This document shows, one piece after another, positions 46,170-55,081 of a stretch of DNA of 64,000 nt. Source of the stretch: Tepidimicrobium xylanilyticum (GTDB lineage Bacteria; Bacillota; Clostridia; Tissierellales; Tepidimicrobiaceae); the NCBI RefSeq assembly GCF_900106765.1, contig NZ_FNNG01000005.1, positions 123,431-187,430 on the forward strand, read 5' to 3'. The translations under genes were made by a program, and so were the position numbers. Below the pieces are notes generated by a model that worked only from the letters and a program-made list of their open reading frames with translations, was not told where the DNA came from and did no database searches. Numbering within the stretch: position 1 is the stretch's first letter; each line of letters opens with the position of its first letter.

Positions 46170-47543
46170 ATGAGTTTAAACAAAGCGCCTAAGAACTATG
46201 TCTTCTATCGTAATCAAAATTGGATTTATCCAAGGATTGAAAGGGGAGAAGGCATATATCTCATTGGAGAGGATGGGAAACGTTACATTGATGGTTGTTC
46301 CGGCTCTGCGGTAGCCAATATAGGCCATGGCAACAAAGAGGTGGCAGAATTTGCAAAACAACATATAGAGCGGATTGCCTTCACCCATTTATCTCGTTGG
46401 ACGGTAGATTCCATAGAAAAATGTGCCGAGAGAATTGTTAATTGGTGTCCTGAAGGATTAAACCATGTATATTTTGTATCAGGAGGGTCGGAAGCTACAG
46501 AAACCGCTATCAAAATGGCGAGACAATATTTTGTAGAGAGGGATGGACATAAGACCAGTAAATGGAAGGTCATTTCCAAGTGGAATTCCTACCATGGTGC
46601 TACCATGGGTTCACTGTCGATGACTGGTAGTATTGGAAGAAGGAAAATATATGATCCGTTTTTAGCTAATTTTCCTAAGATCAATCAATTCTATCACTAT
46701 AGGAATCCTTGGGGCGCAAAAACTCTAGAGGAGACCAGTTTATTAGCTGCAGAAGAGTTGGAAAAGGAGATATTAAGACATGGTCCAGAAAATATAGCAG
46801 CATTCATATCGGAGCCAGTGGTGGGTTCAGCAGCACCAGGTGTTCATCCTGACAAGATTTACTTCCAAAGGGTCAGGGAAATCTGCGATAAATACGATGT
46901 AATATTTATCATGGATGAGGTTATGTCTGGCTCAGGAAGAACGGGCAAAAGAATGGCTTCAGAACATTTTGAAGCAAAACCAGACATACTTGTCGTTGCA
47001 AAGGGATTAAGTAGTGGTTATACTCCCATAGGGGCTGCAGTATGTAATGATGAAATATTTAATACCATCATGGTAGAAGGCTCAGGGCATTTCATACACG
47101 GTCATACTTATGCTGGGAACCCATTATCCTGTGGAATTGCAGACAAGGTAATGGAGATTATTGAAAGGGAAAATTATATTGAAAACTGCGCAATACAAGG
47201 GGATTATCTAGTGGGAAGGCTTGAGGACTTATATAATTACCCAGTAGTTGGAGATATTAGAGGTAAAGGCCTTATGATAGGAATAGAATTTGTTAAGGAT
47301 CAGGAAACGAAGGAACCTTTCCAAGTTTCTGAAAATGTTAAAGGAAAGATAACTGTTAATGGATTGGAAGAAGGGTTAGTAGTATATCCTGGTGGGGGGT
47401 CTGTTGATGGGGTGAGAGGAGACCATATATTGCTTGCACCTCCAATTAATATAACTAAAGAGGAAGTAGATTTGTTATTCGATAAATTGGAAAAAGCCAT
47501 TAAGAAGACTACTGAAGAGGTATTGGGACAAAAAGTATATTAA
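46170..47543 (+). CDS. Class III (PLP-dependent) aminotransferase
   Basis: The 457-residue enzyme has the fold-type I, class III signatures: GGSEATETAIKMAR, the EPVVGSA and FIMDEVMSGSGRTG stretches and the PLP-binding lysine in DILVVAKGLSSGYTPIGA. Family members act on omega- or beta-amino groups. Between a dicarboxylate/amino-acid symporter and a beta-keto-acid cleavage enzyme, a beta-amino acid is the best guess for its substrate. I favour the second of two adjacent ATGs for better spacing from AGGGGGAG. Confidence 0.9.
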   Translation: MSLNKAPKNYVFYRNQNWIYPRIERGEGIYLIGEDGKRYIDGCSGSAVANIGHGNKEVAEFAKQHIERIAFTHLSRWTVDSIEKCAERIVNWCPEGLNHVYFVSGGSEATETAIKMARQYFVERDGHKTSKWKVISKWNSYHGATMGSLSMTGSIGRRKIYDPFLANFPKINQFYHYRNPWGAKTLEETSLLAAEELEKEILRHGPENIAAFISEPVVGSAAPGVHPDKIYFQRVREICDKYDVIFIMDEVMSGSGRTGKRMASEHFEAKPDILVVAKGLSSGYTPIGAAVCNDEIFNTIMVEGSGHFIHGHTYAGNPLSCGIADKVMEIIERENYIENCAIQGDYLVGRLEDLYNYPVVGDIRGKGLMIGIEFVKDQETKEPFQVSENVKGKITVNGLEEGLVVYPGGGSVDGVRGDHILLAPPINITKEEVDLLFDKLEKAIKKTTEEVLGQKVY

Positions 47544-47554
47544 GGAGGTTTCTT

Positions 47555-48400
47555 ATGGATTATAGAAAGAAAAAGCTCATAATTACCGTTGCCCTTACAG
47601 GCAATGTTCCCACGAAGGAGATGAACCCCAATACTCCAATTACTGTGGAGGAAATAGTGGATGATATAATAAAATGTAGAGAAATAGGGGCATCAATAGC
47701 TCATATCCATGTAAGAGATAAGGAAGGGAAACCTACTTGTGATAGAGAGATATATAAGGAAGTTTTAGACGAGTTGGAGAAAAGGAATTGTGATATTATA
47801 ACCCAACTTTCTACTGGTGCTAGGGGTGGAGGCAATACTGCTGAGTGGCGAGGACAGATGTTGGACTTAAATGCTGAGATGGCCAGTTTGTCTACAGGTT
47901 CTTCCAATTTTCCCAGCCAAGTAAATGCAAATTCCTTCGAATTAATTGAAGAATTGGCTAGTAAAATGTATGTAAACAATATTAAACCGGAAATAGAAGC
48001 CTTTGACCTAGGTATGATTGATAATGCCAAATACCTAGTTAAGAAGGGGATATTAAAACCTCCTTTACATTTTAACCTTGTAATGAATGTGAGAGGGTCT
48101 GTATCTGGTACTCCTAAAAATCTATTGCATATGATAGAGTCTTTACCAGAAGGTTCAACTTTTACCGTTTCTGGAATAGGTCCTAGCCACGTATCAATGC
48201 TAACCATGTCCATATTATTAGGAGGGCATGCTAGAACTGGTATTGAGGATACGATTCTATATGATAAGGGGATTTTAGCCACTAATGTTCTGTTAGTAGA
48301 AAGAGTAGTAAGAATTTCTAAAGAACTTGGTAGAGAAATAGCCACTCCAGATGAAGCTAGGGCTATATTAGACCTTAAAATGAAGAGGGCTGCATTATAA
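47555..48400 (+). CDS. Beta-keto acid cleavage enzyme (BKACE, DUF849)
   Basis: The 281-residue TIM-barrel Zn enzyme transfers the acyl part of a beta-keto acid to CoA: beta-keto acid + acetyl-CoA gives acyl-CoA + acetoacetate. Zn ligands are in SIAHIHVRD and near LLGGHARTGIEDT; TVSGIGPSH is also present. The founder, Kce, acts in lysine fermentation, but the other lysine genes are absent here. The substrate is open. Acetoacetate formed could feed the hbd/crt route. Confidence 0.92.
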   Translation: MDYRKKKLIITVALTGNVPTKEMNPNTPITVEEIVDDIIKCREIGASIAHIHVRDKEGKPTCDREIYKEVLDELEKRNCDIITQLSTGARGGGNTAEWRGQMLDLNAEMASLSTGSSNFPSQVNANSFELIEELASKMYVNNIKPEIEAFDLGMIDNAKYLVKKGILKPPLHFNLVMNVRGSVSGTPKNLLHMIESLPEGSTFTVSGIGPSHVSMLTMSILLGGHARTGIEDTILYDKGILATNVLLVERVVRISKELGREIATPDEARAILDLKMKRAAL

Positions 48401-48415
48401 GGTGCAGCCTTTTTT
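48388..48415 (+). terminator. Terminator after the BKACE gene
   Basis: GGCTGCA and TGCAGCC pair across the BKACE stop codon with an 8-nt loop, followed by T6. It separates the symporter operon from the DUF3870 gene. Confidence 0.8.
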
Positions 48416-48472
48416 AGAATATTGGGAGGATTTTTATAGGCACTGTAGAATATTATAAGGGGGGGTGGAGTA

Positions 48473-48820
48473 GTGCGTAAAGTTCGAGATTTTGGAGAGG
48501 ATACCGTATATTTTGTTTCCTATGCCAAGCTGCCATCAGATACAGCAGCCACATATGTACATAAAGTAGTGGGAGTAGGATTTTTAATCAATACTAAGAC
48601 GGGAATAATAGAGGATATGATGGTAACATTAATTTCTGATTTAGTTAAGGATTTTTTAGCTTATCTGATAATAGGTTATAATATAGATAGAGATGGAATA
48701 GATGGAATAATAGAAAAAATAGAATCTAGATTTTTTGGTTATTCACAGAAAGCAGTAATTGTTGCTATTAAGGGAGTTTATAGAAGATATTTAAAATGGA
48801 AGGAAGAGAATATTAAATAA
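48473..48820 (+). CDS. DUF3870-family protein
   Basis: The 115-residue protein has no known function. The pattern VYFVSYAKLPSDTAA, GFLINTKTGIIEDMMVT and a C-terminal YSQKAVIVAIKGVYRRYLKW fits DUF3870, a family I recall mostly beside catabolic genes in clostridia. There are no membrane segments. The start is GTG after a G-rich site. A riboswitch-like element begins three bases after its stop codon, between it and the mutase operon. Confidence 0.75.
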   Translation: MRKVRDFGEDTVYFVSYAKLPSDTAATYVHKVVGVGFLINTKTGIIEDMMVTLISDLVKDFLAYLIIGYNIDRDGIDGIIEKIESRFFGYSQKAVIVAIKGVYRRYLKWKEENIK

Positions 48821-48822
48821 AA

Positions 48823-48915
48823 TACTGTTTTATTTGAGGCAATGAGGTAGACCCAAATTGCATATCAAATAAAATCCAGTACTAATGACGTGCTCACCAT
48901 TAGTACTCTTTTTTT
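48823..48915 (+). promoter_or_regulatory. Riboswitch-like attenuator, copy 2 (unrecognised RNA)
   Basis: This has the same layout as copy 1. P0 is TACTG (48823-48827) with CAGTA (48877-48881). P1 is TTTTATTTG (48828-48836) with CAAATAAAA (48866-48874). P2 is GCAAT (48839-48843) with ATTGC (48857-48861), closing the loop GAGGTAGACCCAA. The P2 bases differ from copy 1 but still pair, which is covariation. The terminator AGTACTAATG/CATTAGTACT (48878-48907), followed by a T7 run, takes over the 3' part of P0. Confidence 0.75.
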
Positions 48916-48981
48916 AACATGATGTAAAAGATGTTTATAAATTAAATTAAAGCAAATATTTTGTCAATATAGCCAAAAATT

Positions 48982-49048
48982 CTTATAGGTTTTGCAATTT
49001 TTATTTCATTTTTAACAAAAATGAAATTTATGTTGCAAAATCTATAAG
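48982..49048. promoter_or_regulatory. Long inverted repeat overlapping the mutase promoter
   Basis: The 16-base arms 48982-48997 (CTTATAGGTTTTGCAA) and 49033-49048 (TTGCAAAATCTATAAG) pair with one G-T exception. Inside, TTTCATTTTT and AAAAATGAAA pair again. The right arm contains the presumed -35 box, so this looks like an operator, or a very stable RNA hairpin if transcribed from upstream. Confidence 0.6.
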
Positions 49049-49062
49049 ATTATTAATATAAT
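49033..49062 (+). promoter_or_regulatory. Promoter of the methylmalonyl-CoA operon
   Basis: TTGCAA (49033-49038), an 18-nt spacer and a perfect TATAAT (49057-49062). The -35 lies in the right arm of the inverted repeat. The first gene begins about 50 bp downstream. Confidence 0.6.
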
Positions 49063-49120
49063 AGATAATGAATAATGGTGTTTTGTGGAATAAAAGGTTT
49101 TCCCATAAGGAGGTCGGAAT

Positions 49121-50800
49121 ATGTTTGATGAGAAAAAGATAGATAAAATTAATAAGGCAAAAGAGGAATGGACGGAGAATAAGGTTAAGAAGGTTATTGA
49201 AAAATTTCCAGAAAGGAAAGAACAGTTTACAACTGGCTCTAATATTGAAGTGGATAGACTATATACACCTGTAAATATTAAAGACTTAGATTACAAGGAG
49301 AAATTGGGCTTTCCTGGACAATACCCATTTACAAGGGGAGTTCAACCTACTATGTACAGAGGTAGGTTCTGGACTATGAGACAATATGCAGGATTTGCTA
49401 CTGCAGAAGAGTCCAACAAAAGATATAAATATTTGCTAGAACAAGGACAAACTGGTTTATCAGTTGCCTTTGATTTACCAACTCAAATTGGATATGATTC
49501 AGATCATGCGTTATCTGAAGGAGAGGTAGGAAAGGTAGGAGTAGCTATAGACTCATTAAAGGACATGGAAACGCTATTCGAAGGAATTCCTTTAGATAAG
49601 GTAAGCACTTCCATGACCATTAATGCACCAGCCATCGTTTTACTTGCCATGTACATTGCTGTTGCAGAAAAACAAGGAGTACCCAAGGATAAGTTGAGAG
49701 GGACTATTCAAAACGACATATTGAAAGAATACATAGCAAGAGGAACTTATATATTCCCTCCCGAACCTTCAATGAGGCTAATAACCAACATATTTGAGTA
49801 TTGTTCAAAGGAGGTGCCTAAATGGAATACCATAAGCATTAGCGGATACCACATAAGGGAAGCAGGTTCCACTGCAGTTCAAGAGGTAGCTTTTACATTG
49901 GCTAATGGGGTTGCTTACGTAGAAGCAGCTATAAAAGCTGGACTAGATGTGGATGATTTTGCACCAAGGTTATCTTTCTTCTTTAATGCTCATAATGACT
50001 TATTAGAAGAAGTGGCTAAATATAGAGCTGCCAGAAGGCTATGGGCAAGGATCATGAAGGAAAGATTTAATGCCCAAAATGAAAAATCTATGATGTTAAA
50101 ATTCCATACTCAGACAGCTGGTTCTACCCTAACTGCTCAACAGCCGGATAATAATATAATAAGGGTAACTATTCAAACTTTAGCAGCAGTATTGGGAGGG
50201 ACTCAATCATTACACACTAACTCAAGGGATGAAGCATTAGCTTTGCCTACAGAGGAGTCAGTTAGAATTGCTTTAAGAACTCAACAAATAGTTGCATATG
50301 AATCGGGAGTAACTGAAACCATAGACCCTCTAGCAGGTTCTTATTATATAGAAAGTTTAACTGATAGAATAGAAGAAGAAGCTATGAACTACATTAAGAA
50401 GATAGATGAATTAGGTGGAGCACCAAAGGCTATAGAAAAAGGATATATTCAAAAGGAAATTCAAAATGCAGCTTATAAATACCAAATGGAGGTAGAATCG
50501 GGAGAGCGAATAGTTGTAGGAGTTAATAAATTCCAGATAGAAGAAGAACATCACAAAGACATATTAAAGGTGGATCCAGAGGTTGAAAGATTGCAAAGAG
50601 AAAAATTGAGGGCTTTGAGGGAAGAAAGGAATAATCAACAGGTAGAAAACAAATTAAATGAATTAAAAGATGCAGCCAACACTGATAAAAACCTAATGCC
50701 CTATATACTAGAAGCAGTAAAAGCCTATGCCACATTAGGTGAAATTTGTGGAGTACTAAGGGAAGTATTCGGAGAATATGAACAATCGATAATACTTTAG
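49121..50800 (+). CDS. Methylmalonyl-CoA mutase, large (catalytic) subunit
   Basis: The 559-residue TIM-barrel subunit of a B12 mutase interconverts succinyl-CoA and (R)-methylmalonyl-CoA; the B12 domain is a separate gene. Residues known to set specificity are present: Tyr in MRQYAGF (residue 89) and Arg in IARGTY (207). His244 (SGYHIREAG) and Thr195/Gln197 (GTIQND) are also there. Isobutyryl-CoA mutases carry Phe and Gln at the first two sites, so methylmalonyl-CoA is the likely substrate. Confidence 0.94.
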   Translation: MFDEKKIDKINKAKEEWTENKVKKVIEKFPERKEQFTTGSNIEVDRLYTPVNIKDLDYKEKLGFPGQYPFTRGVQPTMYRGRFWTMRQYAGFATAEESNKRYKYLLEQGQTGLSVAFDLPTQIGYDSDHALSEGEVGKVGVAIDSLKDMETLFEGIPLDKVSTSMTINAPAIVLLAMYIAVAEKQGVPKDKLRGTIQNDILKEYIARGTYIFPPEPSMRLITNIFEYCSKEVPKWNTISISGYHIREAGSTAVQEVAFTLANGVAYVEAAIKAGLDVDDFAPRLSFFFNAHNDLLEEVAKYRAARRLWARIMKERFNAQNEKSMMLKFHTQTAGSTLTAQQPDNNIIRVTIQTLAAVLGGTQSLHTNSRDEALALPTEESVRIALRTQQIVAYESGVTETIDPLAGSYYIESLTDRIEEEAMNYIKKIDELGGAPKAIEKGYIQKEIQNAAYKYQMEVESGERIVVGVNKFQIEEEHHKDILKVDPEVERLQREKLRALREERNNQQVENKLNELKDAANTDKNLMPYILEAVKAYATLGEICGVLREVFGEYEQSIIL

Positions 50801-50919
50801 ACAAGTGTTTGGGTCTAGCTTTTAGGACATGGGGTTAGACCTCCTTGGCCTAGCGACCGAAGGTCGCCCTAATTGCCAACTGTCATTTGTCAATTGAAAA
50901 AAGTGGGAGGTTGAATTAA
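50801..50919. repeat. GC-richer hairpin-rich intergenic segment, repeat-like
   Basis: This 119-bp gap inside the mutase operon stands out from its AT-rich surroundings. It has GGTCTA/TAGACC arms (50812-50841), a GCGACC-gaa-GGTCGC hairpin (50853-50867) and a tail of CAACTG/CAATTG-like short repeats. It resembles the small dispersed repeats of clostridial genomes. Only one copy is in this window, so this is a suspicion. Confidence 0.4.
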
Positions 50920-51315
50920 ATGGAGAAAGCTATAAGGGTTTTGGTGGCAAAGCCTGGACTGGATGGACACGATAGAGGAGCTAAGGTAATAGCTAGAGCT
51001 TTAAGGGATGCAGGAATGGAGGTAATATATACAGGATTAAGACAAACCCCTGAGCAGATAGTGCAAGCTGCAGTACAAGAAGACGTAGACGTAGTAGCTA
51101 TGAGTATATTATCTGGAGCTCATAATCATCTTTTCCCAAAGGTAGTAAATTTATTGAGGGAAGAAGGAGTAGATGATGTTCTAATAATTGGCGGAGGAGT
51201 AATACCTGATGATGATATACCCGCATTAATAGAAGCAGGCATAGATGCTATATTTACACCAGGGACATCTACCAAAGACGTTATAGAATACATTAAGAAT
51301 AATCTAAAAAGATGA
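50920..51315 (+). CDS. Methylmalonyl-CoA mutase, B12-binding subunit
   Basis: The 131-residue flavodoxin-like domain binds adenosylcobalamin base-off. The signature DGHDRG supplies the lower-ligand His, followed by the conserved SILSGAH and LIIGGGVIP segments. It completes the split mutase. The 119-bp gap before it is unusual within an operon. Confidence 0.95.
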   Translation: MEKAIRVLVAKPGLDGHDRGAKVIARALRDAGMEVIYTGLRQTPEQIVQAAVQEDVDVVAMSILSGAHNHLFPKVVNLLREEGVDDVLIIGGGVIPDDDIPALIEAGIDAIFTPGTSTKDVIEYIKNNLKR

Positions 51316-51332
51316 TACAGGTGGTGCGTTGA

Positions 51333-52277
51333 TTGAATATAGGAGAAAGGCTATTAAAGGGAGATAAAAGAGCTTGCGCTAGACTCATTACTATGTTGGA
51401 AAACAATGAGCAAGAAGCTATAGAAATCTTAAAAAGATTATATAAATTTACTGGAAGGGCGTATGTAATTGGGATTACTGGCCCTCCTGGAAGCGGCAAA
51501 TCAACCCTTACTGACAAGCTAACGAAAGAACTTAGGAAAAGGGGAAAAAAAATTGGGATAATTGCCATCGACCCAACTAGCCCTTTTACTGGTGGTGCAA
51601 TCCTGGGGGATAGAATACGTATGAGTGATTTAGCTTTAGATAAGGGAGTCTTCATTAGGAGTATGGGTACTAGAGGTTCCTTAGGAGGAATGTCTAAGGC
51701 TACTTGGGGTGCAGCGAAGGTTTTAGATATATATGGAGTAGACTATATATTCATTGAAACTGTTGGAGTAGGTCAATCTGAAGTAGATATAGTAAAAACT
51801 GCAGATACTGTATTAATGGTAATGGTGCCTAACTTAGGAGACGATATACAGGCTATTAAAGCTGGGATAATGGAGATAGCGGATATATTTGCTATAAATA
51901 AGGCAGATTTAGATGGGGCTGACAAAACCCAATTGGAGATAGAGATGAATTTAGATCTTAACGAAAGTAGGGATTATAGACCTCCTGTAGTGAAGGTATC
52001 TGCTAGCAAGAATGAAAATATAGATAAATTGTTAGATAAAATAATGGAGCATCGGGGTTATCTAGAAAAAACTGGGGAACTTTTCAGGAGAAGGAAAAGA
52101 AATACTAAGCTAGAGATAGTGAAATTAGTTGAAGAAGAGTTAATGAATTTAATAATGGATAAAGCCTTAGAGGAGAACTTATTAGATAATTTATCTGAAG
52201 AGGTCCTACTAAAAAGTCTTGACCCTTATTCAGCTAGGGATAAGGTATTAGGTCTTATTAAAGAATGGGAGGGGTAA
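51333..52277 (+). CDS. meaB: Methylmalonyl-CoA mutase-associated GTPase MeaB
   Basis: The 314-residue G3E GTPase loads and protects the mutase cofactor. It shows Walker A ([12 protein letters not shown]), the base-II Asp region ([20 protein letters not shown]), the [12 protein letters not shown] switch and NKAD for guanine recognition. The start is TTG, soon after CAGGTGGTG. It lies 17 bp from the B12 subunit, as is common. Confidence 0.95.
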   Translation: MNIGERLLKGDKRACARLITMLENNEQEAIEILKRLYKFTGRAYVIGITGPPGSGKSTLTDKLTKELRKRGKKIGIIAIDPTSPFTGGAILGDRIRMSDLALDKGVFIRSMGTRGSLGGMSKATWGAAKVLDIYGVDYIFIETVGVGQSEVDIVKTADTVLMVMVPNLGDDIQAIKAGIMEIADIFAINKADLDGADKTQLEIEMNLDLNESRDYRPPVVKVSASKNENIDKLLDKIMEHRGYLEKTGELFRRRKRNTKLEIVKLVEEELMNLIMDKALEENLLDNLSEEVLLKSLDPYSARDKVLGLIKEWEG

Positions 52278-52278
52278 T

Positions 52279-52686
52279 ATGGTGAAAAAGATAGATCATA
52301 TAGGTATAGCAGTAAAGAATTTAGATGAAACACTAAAATTTTACGAAGAGGTATTGGGAATTAAAAGTGTAGGCACTGAGGTAGTTGAAGAGCAAAAGGT
52401 AAAGGTAGCCTTTCTGCCTATTGGAGATACTGAAATAGAACTATTGGAATCTACTGAAGAAGATGGGCCTATAGCTAAATTTATAGAAAAAAGAGGAGAA
52501 GGTATTCAGCACATTGCTTATAGAGTAGATGATATTGATAAAGCCATAGGGGAATTAAAGGAAAAAGGAATTAGATTAATAGATGAAAAACCAAGGTATG
52601 GTGCTGGTGGAGCTAAAATTGCCTTTTTACATCCAAAGTCTACTTTTGGAGTATTAATAGAACTATGTGAAAGAGAAGAAAACTAA
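52279..52686 (+). CDS. mce: Methylmalonyl-CoA epimerase
   Basis: The 135-residue VOC-fold metalloenzyme interconverts (R)- and (S)-methylmalonyl-CoA. Metal ligands are His in KIDHIGIAV, His in GIQHIAYRV and Glu in VLIELCE, with the further FYEEVLGI segment. It starts two bases after MeaB and links the mutase product to the decarboxylase. Confidence 0.94.
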   Translation: MVKKIDHIGIAVKNLDETLKFYEEVLGIKSVGTEVVEEQKVKVAFLPIGDTEIELLESTEEDGPIAKFIEKRGEGIQHIAYRVDDIDKAIGELKEKGIRLIDEKPRYGAGGAKIAFLHPKSTFGVLIELCEREEN

Positions 52687-52699
52687 AAGGAGGGCAAAA

Positions 52700-54244
52700 A
52701 TGAAGGAAAAAATTCAACAACTCCTTGAAACCAAGAAGAAAATAGAACTTGGTGGAGGAGAAAAAAGAATTCAAAAACAACATGAAAGCGGCAAGTTAAC
52801 TGCAAGAGAAAGAATCAATCTGCTATTAGATGAAGGAAGCTTCATAGAAATAGATGCCTTTGTAAAACATAGATGCACAAACTTTGGAATGGAAGAGACT
52901 GAAGCACCATCTGATGGAGTAGTGACAGGATATGGGACTGTAGATGGAAGGCTGGTATTCGTTTATGCTCAGGATTTTACTGTACTAGGTGGATCGTTGG
53001 GAGAAATGCATGCAAATAAAATATGCAAAATACAAGAGATGGCTCTAAAGATGGGGGCACCTATAATAGGATTCAATGACTCAGGGGGAGCTAGAATTCA
53101 AGAAGGAGTAGACGCCTTGTCAGGCTATGGAAAGATATTCTATAGAAATACCATGGCCTCAGGAGTAATACCCCAAATCAGCGTAATACTAGGACCGTGT
53201 GCTGGAGGAGCAGTATATTCCCCAGCTTTAACCGATTTCATATTCATGGTAGATGGAATAAGCAGAATGTTTATAACAGGTCCTCAAGTAATAAAGACGG
53301 TAACAGGAGAAGATGTAACCCAAGAAGAACTGGGAGGAGCCAATACCCACAATAGAATTTCAGGAGTAGCTCATTTCATGGACGAAACAGAAGAACAAGC
53401 AATAAAAAGAATAAGAATTCTACTAAGCTATCTTCCATCAAACAATCTGGAAACTTCACCAATCTATGAAACAAAAGACGATATAAACAGAATAGAAGAA
53501 AGATTAGACGAAATAGTACCCTTAAACCCAAATAAACCCTATGAGATGAAGGAGGTAATCGAGCTGATAGCAGACGACAATCAATTCTTCGAAATCCAAC
53601 CCTACTATGCCCAAAACATAATAACGGGATATATAAGGCTAAATGGGAAAACTATAGGAGTTGTAGCAAATCAACCAAGAATATTAGCAGGATGCTTAGA
53701 TATAAATGCATCAGACAAAGCAGCTCGATTCATAAGAACCTGTGATGCCTTCAATATCCCCTTGTTAAACCTAGTAGATGTACCAGGCTTTTTACCAGGC
53801 ACAGACCAAGAATACGGGGGAATAATAAGGCACGGTGCCAAAATGCTATATGCTTATAGCGAAGCCACAGTACCTAAAGTAACCCTAATAATAAGAAAAG
53901 CCTATGGAGGAGCCTATCTAGCCATGTGTAGTAAAGATTTAGGAGCAGATCAAGTACTAGCATGGCCAACAGCAGAAATAGCAGTGATGGGACCAGAGGG
54001 AGCAGCAAATATAATATTCAAACACGACATAGCAGAATCCGAAAACCCAATAGAAACTAGACAACAAAAGATAAAAGAATATAGAGACACAGTAGCTAAC
54101 CCCTACATAGCTGCAGAAAGGGGATTCGTAGACGATGTAATAGTACCAAGCACAACAAGGCCTAGACTAATCTCAGCCTTTGACATGCTAGAAAGTAAAA
54201 GAGAAACTAATCCTAAAAAGAAGCACGGTAATATACCAGTATAA
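52700..54244 (+). CDS. mmdA: Methylmalonyl-CoA decarboxylase alpha subunit (carboxyltransferase)
   Basis: The 514-residue carboxyltransferase moves CO2 from methylmalonyl-CoA to the biotin of the gamma subunit. It has two crotonase-like halves; [42 protein letters not shown] and [12 protein letters not shown] are typical. The neighbours encode delta, gamma and beta subunits, so this is a decarboxylase rather than a carboxylase. The start is ATG 52700, after AAAGGAGGG; the open frame further upstream lies inside mce. Confidence 0.92.
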   Translation: MKEKIQQLLETKKKIELGGGEKRIQKQHESGKLTARERINLLLDEGSFIEIDAFVKHRCTNFGMEETEAPSDGVVTGYGTVDGRLVFVYAQDFTVLGGSLGEMHANKICKIQEMALKMGAPIIGFNDSGGARIQEGVDALSGYGKIFYRNTMASGVIPQISVILGPCAGGAVYSPALTDFIFMVDGISRMFITGPQVIKTVTGEDVTQEELGGANTHNRISGVAHFMDETEEQAIKRIRILLSYLPSNNLETSPIYETKDDINRIEERLDEIVPLNPNKPYEMKEVIELIADDNQFFEIQPYYAQNIITGYIRLNGKTIGVVANQPRILAGCLDINASDKAARFIRTCDAFNIPLLNLVDVPGFLPGTDQEYGGIIRHGAKMLYAYSEATVPKVTLIIRKAYGGAYLAMCSKDLGADQVLAWPTAEIAVMGPEGAANIIFKHDIAESENPIETRQQKIKEYRDTVANPYIAAERGFVDDVIVPSTTRPRLISAFDMLESKRETNPKKKHGNIPV

Positions 54245-54259
54245 AAGAGGTGATAAAAG

Positions 54260-54628
54260 TTGGGAGATATAGTAAGCTTAAAAGATAGCTTAATGATAAC
54301 CCTATTCAGCATGGTAGTGGTATTCATAGCTTTACTAGCCATAGCCTATATAATAAACATATTGAAAATAGTATTAAATGGGAAAGAAGAGAAGGAAAAA
54401 GAGCAAGGCTTAGAAAATAAAGAAATTGTGCAAATAAAAGAAGTTGAAGGAACACCACCAAAAGAAGCAGACGATAAAGAACTAGTAGCTGTAATAGCAG
54501 CAGCAATAGCATCAAGCTTAGGAGTAGCAATTCCTCAAATAAGGATTAAAACCATAAGAAGGATCAATACTTTAAGTCCTGCATGGTCAGAAGCAGGAAG
54601 AAAAGAACAAATAACCAATAGATTATAA
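54260..54628 (+). CDS. mmdD: Decarboxylase delta subunit (OadG family)
   Basis: The 122-residue protein has one N-terminal membrane helix (about residues 9-33), a charged linker and a C-terminal amphipathic tail (SPAWSEAGRKEQI). OadG/MmdD subunits tether the carboxyltransferase to the membrane beta subunit. Start TTG after AGAGGTGA. Sequence conservation in the family is low; the call rests on layout and context. Confidence 0.85.
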   Translation: MGDIVSLKDSLMITLFSMVVVFIALLAIAYIINILKIVLNGKEEKEKEQGLENKEIVQIKEVEGTPPKEADDKELVAVIAAAIASSLGVAIPQIRIKTIRRINTLSPAWSEAGRKEQITNRL

Positions 54629-54644
54629 AATAGGAGGTAATAAA

Positions 54645-55055
54645 ATGAGAAAATTCTTAATAAAAGTAAACGGGAACCAATACGAAGTTGAAGTAGAAGA
54701 AATAAAAGAAGACGCCAGCTCAACACCACAAAAAAATATTCAACCGATATTAAAACCAACCTCAGAACCAGCAGTACAACCAACAGCACCACTAAAATCT
54801 GAAGAACTAAAAGTAGAAAAAGAAATAACAGTACAAGAAGGGGAAGAAGTAGTCGAAGCCCCAATGCCAGGAACCATACTTAGCATAAATGTAAAAGAAG
54901 GAGATATGGTAGAAGAAGGACAAATACTAGCAATCCTTGAAGCCATGAAGATGGAAAACGAAATTCTAGCACCGAGAAATGGGAAAGTAATAAAAGTTGT
55001 TACTACCCAAGGAGCATCAGTAAACACTGGAGACAAGCTAATAATAATAAAATAA
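54645..55055 (+). CDS. mmdC: Decarboxylase gamma subunit (biotin carrier)
   Basis: The 136-residue protein has a Pro/Ala/Thr-rich linker (about 30-65) and a C-terminal biotinyl domain. The biotin lysine is in the EAMKMENE signature, about 35 residues from the end. Biotin carries CO2 from the alpha to the beta subunit. No biotin ligase gene is in the window. Confidence 0.93.
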   Translation: MRKFLIKVNGNQYEVEVEEIKEDASSTPQKNIQPILKPTSEPAVQPTAPLKSEELKVEKEITVQEGEEVVEAPMPGTILSINVKEGDMVEEGQILAILEAMKMENEILAPRNGKVIKVVTTQGASVNTGDKLIIIK

Positions 55056-55081
55056 ACATAATCGAAAGGAAGGGTTAATAT

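Noticed and set aside
47701..48345. Long open frame on the minus strand opposite the BKACE gene
   Set aside because: The plus strand has an unmistakable BKACE with metal motifs; the antisense frame shows no domain and no start signal.
48821..49120. A cobalamin (B12) riboswitch in front of the B12-dependent mutase operon
   Set aside because: No B12-box or long multi-helix layout is present. The element found is under 100 nt and has a different conserved core.
49060..49120. A sigma-54 promoter before the mutase operon
   Set aside because: TGGTGTTTTGTGG has no proper GG-N10-GC spacing, and no enhancer-binding regulator is nearby.
49121..50800. Isobutyryl-CoA or 2-hydroxyisobutyryl-CoA mutase
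   Set aside because: The two-gene layout would fit, but the Tyr and Arg at the specificity positions are those of methylmalonyl-CoA mutase. Epimerase and decarboxylase neighbours agree.
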